6,867 bases of DNA, taken from the NCBI GenBank assembly GCA_964636675.1, contig CAZWUO010000201.1, forward strand, positions 1 through 6,867, given 5' to 3'. The notes beneath the pieces were generated by a model that saw only the letters and a list, made by a program, of their open reading frames with translations, was not told the origin of the DNA and ran no database searches. The position numbers were made by a program, and so were the translations under genes. This stretch comes from JALUUH01 sp964636675. Its GTDB lineage: Bacteria > Pseudomonadota > Gammaproteobacteria > S012-40. Of the stretch, positions 1 to 4,554 are shown in pieces; within the stretch, counting starts at the first letter, position 1, and each line of letters opens with the position of its first letter.

Positions 1-144
1 GCGACGAATAAATCGTGGGTGCTGGGGAGTGATCGATTTAAAGCAAAGATTGAAAAATTAACTGCCCGCCAAGCAGCACCGAAAGCGCGGGGAGGGGATC
101 GGAAGTCTGAAAGTTATCGAAAATCAAAAATCAATCGAGTCTGA
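1..144 (+). CDS. C-terminal end of a REP-associated tyrosine transposase (RAYT, IS200-like), cut by the window edge
   Basis: Reading frame 1 is open from the first base to a TGA at 142-144 and gives the last 47 residues of a protein. The tail contains WVLGSDRFKAKIE, then a basic linker, then RGGDRKS and INRV at the stop. I recognise this as the usual C-terminus of RAYT proteins, the domesticated Y1 HUH transposases that act on REP hairpins. The catalytic HUH motif and tyrosine would lie upstream, outside the window, so whether the gene is intact cannot be judged. The stop codon lies inside a 12-bp repeat that recurs at 407-418. Identification is by remembered family pattern, not by search. 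Confidence 0.72.
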   Translation, partial: ATNKSWVLGSDRFKAKIEKLTARQAAPKARGGDRKSESYRKSKINRV

Positions 145-152
145 CCCCATTG
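141..152 (+). repeat. 12-bp direct repeat, copy 1 (CTGACCCCATTG)
   Basis: This 12-mer contains the stop codon of the RAYT gene and is repeated exactly, in the same orientation, at 407-418. It probably marks the 3' boundary of this type of element. The IS4-type fragment lies between the two copies. Confidence 0.6.
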
Positions 153-389
153 GTTTCTCCACGTTCATTGAGTTTTAAGGCCGCCGCACAGCTACTCAGT
201 GTCGCCATGAGATCAGCGAAGGGACGCTCAAAAATATTTTGCACATCGATACTCAAAGCGATTGCAACAACGAAGATAGGGCATCGAAAACGAAAGCCTC
301 AACCACGCGCTATTAAACGAAGAATGAAGGCGTATCCTTTACTTATGGAGCCAAGGATCGTGGCTTGCCAAAAGATTTGGCAGAGCTGA
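150..389 (+). pseudogene. Remnant of an IS4-type DDE transposase, C-terminal tail only
   Basis: The open frame from 150 to the TGA at 387-389 encodes 79 residues. From about residue 4 on it resembles the extreme C-terminus of IS4-family transposases: a SFKAAAQLL helix segment, then ILKAIATTKIGHRKRKPQPR, then a basic KRRMKAYPLLMEPR block and a short tail. The DDE catalytic core (several hundred residues) is missing, and the only start available is a TTG in the upstream repeat, so it cannot be a working transposase. The similarity begins about where the adjacent RAYT gene ends, so the fragment was probably fused there by insertion or deletion. A short unrelated hypothetical ORF is the alternative; I rate the IS4 reading as more likely but did not check it by search. 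Confidence 0.55.
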
Positions 390-406
390 GGTAGCGGTAT
401 TGATGG

Positions 407-418
407 CTGACCCCATTG
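407..418 (+). repeat. 12-bp direct repeat, copy 2 (CTGACCCCATTG)
   Basis: Exact second copy of the repeat at 141-152, 266 bp further on and in the same orientation. It lies just past the IS4-type remnant and before the GGTTCT-rich tract. Confidence 0.6.
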
Positions 419-425
419 ATTATTT

Positions 426-477
426 TGGTTCTTGTTGGTTCTATTTAGTTGATTTTAGTTTGGTTCTTCAACGAACC
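426..477. repeat. Short TTGGTTCT repeat tract ending in a small hairpin
   Basis: TTGGTTCT occurs at 426-433 and 435-442, and again at 460-467. Between the second and third copies are two TTAGTT units (445-450, 455-460). The last copy forms an inverted repeat, GGTTC (462-466) and GAACC (473-477), with a 6-nt loop. The tract could be the terminal structured part of a RAYT/REP-like element or slippage-generated sequence. No gene is visible between 390 and 532. Confidence 0.4.
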
Positions 478-522
478 GGAAAGAATAGTTATTGCCTATT
501 GACAGCGCTACGGCTCATATGT

Positions 523-529
523 GTTAGGC
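523..529 (-). other. Probable R'' core box of a truncated integron attC site
   Basis: Read on the minus strand, GCCTAAC fits the attC R'' consensus RYYYAAC at every position and starts 3 nt after the stop codon of the YfbU-family gene, the normal place for a cassette's attC to begin. No matching GTTRRRY box or folded partner arm appears in the next 120 bases, where the repeat tract and transposase debris begin. I infer that the rest of the site was deleted or replaced. A 7-mer alone is weak evidence; the intact attC at 1629-1750 on the same strand is what makes it credible. Confidence 0.42.
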
Positions 530-532
530 CTG

Positions 533-1084
533 TTATCTCCTACTTGGGTGAATCTTTTCTTTAAGTATGGCAGCTAGATCTTCTGCTGACATTGGCCCGA
601 AATTAAGATTCTCCCTGATTTTTTCAAACACCGATAGCATTCTTCTGTGCCCATCGATAGAAGGGCAATGTGAGTTAAAGTTTCTTCCCTTAAACTCCTC
701 GAACCTTTCAAGATCATTTACGATAAATGAGGCAGTACCCATATAGGATGTTTCATTGTTTCCGTCAAAGCCCGGAAACTTAGGATCTTTACCAAACGGT
801 TCTGCTTCTTTTTCCAAGAGCAGCTTGTCTTCATCAGATAACTGTCCGTAGCTATGCTCAATAAAGCTCCACATATCTAGAATATCCATTACCTCTCTAA
901 CAATTTCTGGGTCTTCTTGATCTTCAAATGGGATTCCAGAATATTTCCAAGGTATAGCCCAGAGATTATTACTAAAAATTGCCGACCGAATGAACTCAGG
1001 CTCAATTTCACCATTCACTTCAAGCTCTTCATAGAGTTCGCTTAACATCAGCAGTACTAATTTTTCACCATCTGTAATTTTCAT
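533..1084 (-). CDS. YfbU-family protein, second gene of a two-gene cassette
   Basis: A 183-residue soluble protein with no signal peptide or membrane segment. It resembles the E. coli YfbU family along most of its length: an opening MKITDGEKLVLLMLSELYE like the family's N-terminal helix, a middle helix EIVREVMDILDMWSFIEHSYGQL (residues 60-82), the FPGFDGNNE signature (103-111) and a late helix RRMLSVFEKIRENL (147-160). It is about 20 residues longer than E. coli YfbU (about 164), chiefly through an insertion near residues 30-58. The molecular function of YfbU proteins is not settled; E. coli YfbU has been linked to MazF-dependent cell death. The ATG lies 18 nt after the stop of the upstream gene, with a modest GGA ribosome site about 9 nt before it, so the two are probably cotranscribed and translationally linked. 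The stop is followed immediately by the attC remnant. The family call is firm; the role is unknown. Confidence 0.9.
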   Translation of the reverse strand: MKITDGEKLVLLMLSELYEELEVNGEIEPEFIRSAIFSNNLWAIPWKYSGIPFEDQEDPEIVREVMDILDMWSFIEHSYGQLSDEDKLLLEKEAEPFGKDPKFPGFDGNNETSYMGTASFIVNDLERFEEFKGRNFNSHCPSIDGHRRMLSVFEKIRENLNFGPMSAEDLAAILKEKIHPSRR

Positions 1085-1102
1085 AATATTTTTCCAATGC
1101 TA

Positions 1103-1600
1103 TTAGGCAGCAACAGTACGCTCTTGTTTTTCGTCTGCAAGTTCTTTAACAAATGGCATAAAGCTATTTATCTTGTAATAAATTCTTTTCCCAATCTGTT
1201 TTTTGTCATCGGGGCTACTAGCCTCTGACAACTCTTCAATATCCTTATTGAGATCCTCACATAGCGATTTTGCTTTATTTACAAAAAATTCTGAGAAATG
1301 TGAACTTTGCCCATTGAGGTACCTTGAGTATTCTTCGACTTCTTTTGCTATGCCTGCACAATCGACGCCCTTCAATGTCTTTGGGTTGCATGAAGGACCG
1401 ATTTTTGAAACCACAGTTAAAATTCTGTCGGTTTGAGCGTGAACTTTTGATACCTCAACCAACTTTCTTCGATCAATCATTTCATTTCTAACTGATTCTG
1501 CTTTAGTCGCAGAGTCAGCAGCCTTACCAGCTTCTATGAATGCCCAAATAGCCGCTCCAATAGAAGCAACCGATCCAGCTATTGATAATAAACTTTCCAT
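1103..1600 (-). CDS. Small membrane-anchored protein of unknown function, first gene of the two-gene cassette
   Basis: A 165-residue protein. Residues 4-23 (LLSIAGSVASIGAAIWAFIE) form one hydrophobic, small-residue-rich helix at the very N-terminus, followed by a charged, mainly helical cytoplasmic part with three cysteines (71, 81, 114). The segment AADSATKAESVRNEMIDRRK just after the helix looks coiled-coil-like. I do not recognise a named domain, although the layout is typical of small accessory membrane proteins found in cassettes and defence islands. The start is well supported: AGGGG lies 7 nt before the ATG, and the ATG is about 30 nt after the attC core box at 1629-1635, so this is the first gene of its cassette. 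The YfbU-family gene follows after 18 nt. The pair travels together, suggesting the products act together; that is inference. Confidence 0.85.
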   Translation of the reverse strand: MESLLSIAGSVASIGAAIWAFIEAGKAADSATKAESVRNEMIDRRKLVEVSKVHAQTDRILTVVSKIGPSCNPKTLKGVDCAGIAKEVEEYSRYLNGQSSHFSEFFVNKAKSLCEDLNKDIEELSEASSPDDKKQIGKRIYYKINSFMPFVKELADEKQERTVAA

Positions 1601-1628
1601 TTATTCCCCTGGTTGTTTCTACGGACGG

Positions 1629-1750
1629 GCCTAACGTTGCGGGTAAGCGGATGGCCAACACTGAGTTTTCCAAGTACGATAAACTTTCATTTTGCACCAC
1701 CCTAAAAAAATGCCGCAGTAGGCCGGTCCGCTTTACCCGCTTACTTGCTG
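1629..1750 (-). other. Integron attC recombination site
   Basis: On the minus strand the site ends with GTTAGGC (1629-1635), a perfect R' box (GTTRRRY), preceded by CGCAAC. Two long inverted arms, 1639-1656 (GCGGGTAAGCGGATGGCC) and 1721-1740 (GGCCGGTCCGCTTTACCCGC), pair almost fully. One extra A in the 1721-1740 arm and a local mismatch next to GGCC resemble the extrahelical bases of folded attC sites. The 64-nt centre is not conserved, as expected. The total of about 120 bp is within the known range. The outer R'' box should fall near 1744-1750, but CAGCAAG fits RYYYAAC poorly, so it is degenerate. The stop codon of the upstream cassette gene lies inside the site. Confidence 0.75.
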
Positions 1751-2454
1751 GAGTTACTATTAGAGCTTGATGAAGTCGAGCTGGACGAACCGGAAGACCC
1801 ACTCCCTTCGCTCTGAGTAGTTGGGGAAGTTCCTGGAACTTGCTGCATAGTTGGAATGGTTGCACTTTTCTTTTCCGCTCCTGTCTCAGTTTGAACTTGC
1901 TGCATTGTTGGCACTGAAGCGCTATCTTTCACAAAGACAGTTGTAGTTTTATTGCTATTACTATTCTTGATCATTTCTGACTCTCCTTGATGTATATTAA
2001 CTGTTACAAATATTACTATAGATAAAATTGCTACAATAAACGCAGCCCCAGTGACATAGTTTAATACGGTGTTATATTTGATAAAAATATTTGGCTTATT
2101 AAAAGCCTCTGCTATCCCTTTTGTATAGTAATTTTCAGCATTTCTCATTTGTTCAGTTATTGCCTTATTACTCATCAAATAGGCTAACAATGAAGTAATG
2201 ATACTTACTACAAGCAATATCCATCCAGACTTAATTAGCCAAATATACTCAGCTGTTTCTAAAGGGACAATAAATCTTATCGCTGAAAGGGATAGTCCAA
2301 GAGCTGCCGCAGATAATGTAAGAATTGCTTTATCATAATTTTCAGTATTGGATAGTTCTCTCTTTAAGAGTTCATCTCTTAAGGTATCGAATATATCATT
2401 CGCTCTTTTTTGTTCTTCTTTTGTACGACTCATTGTCACTATATTAATACTCAT
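1741..2454 (-). CDS. Three-helix membrane protein with a Ser-rich C-terminal tail, cassette gene of unknown function
   Basis: A 237-residue protein with a charged N-terminal helix (residues 10-40) and hydrophobic segments at about 44-64, 72-95 and 133-154. The segment YDKAILTLSAAALGLSLSAI is a hallmark of a common family of uncharacterised membrane proteins that I associate with integron cassettes and mobile islands. After the last helix comes a low-complexity tail with a twofold repeat, SASVPTMQQV (178-187) and SATIPTMQQV (197-206), ending in a run of Ser, Gly and Asn (215-237). The tail is not typical of the family and may be an extension acquired by reading into the attC site, since the last codons overlap it. 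No good ribosome binding site precedes the first ATG; a second ATG (codon 8, 2431-2433) is possible. The base composition is AT-rich up to the tail. Real gene, unknown role. Confidence 0.85.
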   Translation of the reverse strand: MSINIVTMSRTKEEQKRANDIFDTLRDELLKRELSNTENYDKAILTLSAAALGLSLSAIRFIVPLETAEYIWLIKSGWILLVVSIITSLLAYLMSNKAITEQMRNAENYYTKGIAEAFNKPNIFIKYNTVLNYVTGAAFIVAILSIVIFVTVNIHQGESEMIKNSNSNKTTTVFVKDSASVPTMQQVQTETGAEKKSATIPTMQQVPGTSPTTQSEGSGSSGSSSSTSSSSNSNSSK

Positions 2455-2459
2455 TTAGC

Positions 2460-2466
2460 GTATAAC
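2460..2466 (-). other. Possible cassette boundary core box (GTTATAC) before the first cassette
   Basis: On the minus strand GTTATAC lies 5 nt before the ATG of the membrane-protein gene and differs from GTTRRRY at one position. A second near-match, GTTAGAA, lies at 2474-2480. Either could be the attI/cassette junction. The short leader would fit many cassettes, whose first codon lies close to the boundary. Weak on sequence alone. Confidence 0.3.
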
Positions 2467-2480
2467 AGTTTTATTCTAAC

Positions 2481-2513
2481 GAAGGTGCATACTATCCCCT
2501 TGCAGCCTATTTT
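2481..2513. repeat. Degenerate repeat unit, copy 1
   Basis: Contains CTTGCAGCCTAT (2499-2510), found again exactly at 2616-2627, preceded by CTATCCC where the other copies have CTATTTT or CTATTT. Its upstream half is divergent and carries GAAGGTGC, which matches the opposite strand of copy 3. It is the copy closest to the cassette genes. Confidence 0.45.
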
Positions 2514-2586
2514 TCACTATCAAATATTTGACACCTAAAAAAATCTATTAAAACAAAGATCTTCCGTTTTTTCATGTTTGATACTC

Positions 2587-2630
2587 AAAAATAGGTAACA
2601 CCTTCCACCTATTTTCTTGCAGCCTATCTC
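2587..2630. repeat. Degenerate repeat unit, copy 2, with a 9-bp inverted repeat
   Basis: AAAATAGGT (2588-2596) and ACCTATTTT (2607-2615) form a perfect 9-bp inverted repeat around a 10-nt loop. CACCTTCCACCTATTT (2599-2614) recurs exactly at 2717-2732, and CTTGCAGCCTAT (2616-2627) recurs in copy 1. This copy joins the halves conserved in the other two. Confidence 0.55.
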
Positions 2631-2705
2631 GCTGTTTATTTTTTGGTAATGTGAATATTTACCGATATAACAATGTATTAACTATGCACCGAAAATTGCT
2701 ATTTC

Positions 2706-2746
2706 GGGATAGGCGGCACCTTCCACCTATTTCTGCTTATTATATC
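2706..2746. repeat. Degenerate repeat unit, copy 3
   Basis: ATAGG (2709-2713) and CCTAT (2726-2730) bracket the same CACCTTCCA core as copy 2; the 16-mer at 2717-2732 is identical to 2599-2614. The following CTGCTTATTATATC aligns loosely with CTTGCAGCCTATCTC of copy 2. It ends about 14 bp before the SOS promoter. Confidence 0.5.
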
Positions 2747-2759
2747 TGCATTAACAGGC

Positions 2760-2793
2760 TTGCACTGGGTTAATACTGGTATAATATCCAGTA
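2760..2793 (+). promoter_or_regulatory. LexA-controlled (SOS) promoter: consensus SOS box overlapping the -10 region
   Basis: TACTGGTATAATATCCAGTA (2774-2793) has both complete half-sites TACTG and CAGTA with exactly ten bases between CTG and CAG, as in the E. coli LexA consensus. The box contains TATAAT (2780-2785) and TAATAT (2782-2787); TTGCAC at 2760-2765 can serve as a -35 with 16 bp to TAATAT. Bound LexA would cover the -10 element, the usual repression geometry. The promoter points right, away from the cassette array, as LexA-regulated integron integrase promoters do. A ribosome site and ATG follow within 35 bases, so the start of an SOS gene is present but its body is not recognisable. 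Confidence 0.75.
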
Positions 2794-2825
2794 ATGCATC
2801 AAGTTAAAGAAAGTAAGGAAAAAAT

Positions 2826-2852
2826 ATGAGGCCTCAGGAATTTTCCCGGTGA
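2826..2852 (+). other. Eight-codon ORF behind the SOS promoter; mini-ORF or start of a decayed gene
   Basis: AAGGA at 2815-2819 is 6 nt before an ATG, an excellent start, but the frame encodes only MRPQEFSR before a TGA at 2850-2852. Continuing in frame gives INFVDPLTPAQKEKIY and then further stops at 2901, 2925 and beyond. Neither this frame nor the two others give a segment that I recognise as an integron integrase or another SOS protein. It may be a leader peptide, a relic 5' end of a lost gene (intI would fit the position), or an SOS-induced untranslated transcript. Confidence 0.3.
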
Positions 2853-3205
2853 ATCAATTTTGTTGACCCGCTAACGCCCGCACAAAAAGAAAAAATTTAT
2901 TAATCTCTCAAGCCGCTTGTCGACTAAAAGAACATTTTTTGCATGGAAGGTAAACATCTATAGAATGTTTGCGGAAAAGAAAAATATTTCACATAAATGC
3001 GTTATGGTATTTTCGAAAATCCGCGTTATTGCTAAGATATTTCATCTTCAAAACTTAAATGTACTCTTTTTGTGAGGGTTAGATTTGACCTCCGTTGAGG
3101 AAAAAATTTGCCATCGATGTTTCTGCAGGAAATTTGGGTGTATTCTATTTTTTATATTTATATGGCCTAGAATCAGCCTTTTAGTTTTAAATTTTTAATT
3201 TCTTT
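2853..3205. other. AT-rich intergenic stretch without a recognisable gene
   Basis: About 350 bases with frequent stops in all frames. Visible items are a perfect 12-bp palindrome ATTTTCGAAAAT (3009-3020) flanked by two GCGTTAT words (2999-3005 and 3023-3029) and long T-rich runs at 3144-3210 just upstream of the sigma-54-like promoter. I see no tRNA, riboswitch or terminator of confidence here. If an integrase gene once lay here, it is not recognisable by eye. Confidence 0.6.
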
Positions 3206-3212
3206 TTTAACA

Positions 3213-3228
3213 TGGCACGTGTTTGGCT
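3213..3228 (+). promoter_or_regulatory. Candidate sigma-54 (RpoN) -24/-12 promoter for the diguanylate cyclase gene
   Basis: TGGCACG (3213-3219), four bases, then TGGCT (3224-3228) matches the RpoN consensus TGGCACG-N4-TTGCW with one mismatch. The invariant GG (3214-3215) and GC (3226-3227) are exactly ten bases apart. Transcription would start near 3239, about 30 bases before the preferred ATG at 3270. No convincing sigma-70 pair was found close to this start. The T- and A-rich DNA just upstream (3144-3210) could be bent or hold an IHF site. Confidence 0.6.
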
Positions 3229-3269
3229 CTATGCAATATAACCTTTGATATTTATTTTGGAGCATGGGC

Positions 3270-4202
3270 ATGCAATTAGTTAACGTGTTGGAAAAACATG
3301 AAGAATTTGATCATCCTCGATTGATTGATAGCACCTCCTTTTTACCCTCGGTAAAAAAGGCCGCCGTATCGAAGGCGGCGGAGTTAACCGCGCGCTTGCA
3401 AACGACCTTAGAGATGCGCCAGTTGTTGATGTATTTTTCACAAGAGTTGGATACCTTGGTACAGCACAAGCAAGTGATTTATACGAATGAAGTGCTCGAG
3501 GATGTTATCTCAATAGGTCGTGGAGGCCTTAACCGCTGTAATTACAAGCTTGTCGTTGGCGAAGGTGAGCAGATAGGGGTGATTAGCTTTTTACGCGACC
3601 ATCCTTTTAGCGCAACTGACATGGAGATGATTGAGTATTTGTTAACTCAGTTGGTTTATCCTCTGCGCAATGCTTTGTTATTTCGTGAGGCGCTGGATGC
3701 GGCATCTAAAGACGCGTTGACCGGGGTTAATAATCGGGTCACTTTTGATAATGCGCTGAGCCGAGAAGTGAATGTTGCACATCGTTATGGTTCCCCTTTT
3801 ACGTTGTTATGCATTGACATCGATTATTTTAAATCGGTAAATGATGGTTATGGTCATGTTGCTGGAGATATTATTTTAAAAAATATTGCAGATATGATCG
3901 TGGATAGCGTGCGTTCAAGTGATGTGGTATTTCGTTATGGTGGCGAAGAGTTTGTGGTATTGCTAAGCAATACGCATTTGCAAGGTGCGAATTTGCTGGC
4001 GGAGCGTATTCGAGTATTGGCAAGCCAGATAGACCACGCCTATCAGGATAAGATAATCAGCGTCACCTTAAGTGTGGGCGTTGCTGAGTTATTGCGTAAG
4101 GAATCGTCTGCGGAGTTATTTAATCGCGCAGATGAGGCCTTATATTTGGCAAAGAACGCGGGACGAAATGCAGTGCGTGTGCATGCTGCGAATATTCGCT
4201 AA
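3270..4202 (+). CDS. Diguanylate cyclase with N-terminal GAF-like sensor region
   Basis: The product would make cyclic di-GMP from two GTP. Counting from the first ATG (3264), residues 49-145 look like a degenerate GAF-type sensor (MRQLLMYFSQELDTL, GVISFLRDHPFSATDMEMIEYLL), then a linker helix, then a complete GGDEF domain: DALTGVNNR (150-158), the metal site DIDYFKSVND (185-194), RYGGEEF with the active GGEEF at 226-230, SVGVA (270-274) and ADEALYLAKNAGRN (289-302). RSSD (217-220), five residues before GGEEF, is a canonical I-site, so product inhibition is expected. There is no membrane segment or signal peptide; it is cytoplasmic. I start at 3270 because GGAG at 3259-3262 is 7 nt from that ATG but only 1 nt from the ATG at 3264. 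Likely regulation is through the sigma-54-like promoter at 3213-3228. Enzyme class is firm; the signal sensed is unknown. Confidence 0.93.
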   Translation: MQLVNVLEKHEEFDHPRLIDSTSFLPSVKKAAVSKAAELTARLQTTLEMRQLLMYFSQELDTLVQHKQVIYTNEVLEDVISIGRGGLNRCNYKLVVGEGEQIGVISFLRDHPFSATDMEMIEYLLTQLVYPLRNALLFREALDAASKDALTGVNNRVTFDNALSREVNVAHRYGSPFTLLCIDIDYFKSVNDGYGHVAGDIILKNIADMIVDSVRSSDVVFRYGGEEFVVLLSNTHLQGANLLAERIRVLASQIDHAYQDKIISVTLSVGVAELLRKESSAELFNRADEALYLAKNAGRNAVRVHAANIR

Positions 4203-4205
4203 TCC

Positions 4206-4240
4206 AAGGTCTGACGGTTTTAGCACCAGGCCTTGTTTTA
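4206..4240 (+). terminator. Probable Rho-independent terminator of the diguanylate cyclase gene
   Basis: AAGGTCTG (4206-4213) and CAGGCCTT (4227-4234) form an 8-bp stem with one G-U pair and a 13-nt loop, followed by GTTTTA. It begins 4 nt after the stop codon. The stem could also slow transcription arriving from the convergent gene at 4279-4554, but there is no U-run on that side. Confidence 0.5.
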
Positions 4241-4278
4241 CGGACTTGTTTTATTGCCTGATCGCTTTGCTGTGTGTG

Positions 4279-4554
4279 TTACCAAGCTTGAGCGGGGGCT
4301 ACGGGTATATCCACAAACATAATAATGTAGACTTGTAAAAAAAAGTTAAGCATCGCGAATATTCCGAGTATTCTCGTGACAATTACGAATTTCGGTGTTT
4401 GTATCCACATAAATAAGCCCTTCCATGCTTCCGCCGCCGGTGCTCGTTGGGAGAATTCAAATATCCAGGCCTGGATGGCCTTGGTTCGATGCAGGCATGC
4501 GATACCGACAATAAGAAAAGAAATAGCCATAAATAAACTTACAATATCTTGCAT
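4279..4554 (-). CDS. Small two-helix membrane protein of unknown function
   Basis: A 91-residue protein with an N-terminal hydrophobic helix (about residues 4-21, SLFMAISFLIVGIACLHR), a short amphipathic loop with Trp residues (AWIFEFSQRAPAAEAWKGLFMWI), and a second helix (about 59-81, RILGIFAMLNFFLQVYIIMF). The pattern HRTKAIQAW...FMWIQTPKFVIVTRILG looks like a conserved small inner-membrane protein rather than a chance frame. GGAG lies 5 nt before the ATG, giving a good start. It is convergent with the diguanylate cyclase and divergent from the L,D-transpeptidase gene, so it is its own transcription unit. I do not recognise a named family. The frame of the opposite strand here is a shadow. 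Confidence 0.7.
   Translation of the reverse strand: MQDIVSLFMAISFLIVGIACLHRTKAIQAWIFEFSQRAPAAEAWKGLFMWIQTPKFVIVTRILGIFAMLNFFLQVYIIMFVDIPVAPAQAW

Noticed and set aside
1102..1108. GCCTAAT on the minus strand between the two genes of the second cassette, one base from an attC R'' box
   Set aside because: It contains the stop codon of the 165-residue protein, and there is no partner arm or R' box in the 18-nt gap before the next gene, so it is not an attC separating the two genes.
1203..1436. Plus-strand ORF of 77 codons
   Set aside because: It is antisense to the well supported minus-strand gene at 1103-1600, has no ribosome site, and its translation looks like a shadow.
1524..1865. Minus-strand ORF of 113 codons across the attC site
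   Set aside because: It overlaps two better genes and the attC in another frame, and its composition is not protein-like.
2528..2533. TTGACA as a -35 box for a plus-strand promoter
   Set aside because: The nearest -10-like TATTAA leaves only a 12-bp spacer, and no gene follows.
2871..2881. CTAACGCCCGC, resembling the end of a Vibrio-type attC
   Set aside because: Possible partners (TTTGCGG near 2968 and GCGTTA at 2999) pair with very uneven spacing and no consistent L boxes, so a second array or attC here is not supported.
3009..3020. Palindrome ATTTTCGAAAAT with flanking GCGTTAT words as an operator or terminator
   Set aside because: It is AT-rich, without a loop or U-run, and no gene is near on either side; expected by chance often enough in such sequence.
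4072..4338. Plus-strand ORF of 88 codons over the end of the cyclase gene and the small membrane protein
   Set aside because: It overlaps the GGDEF C-terminus in another frame and a supported convergent gene, and has no start signals.
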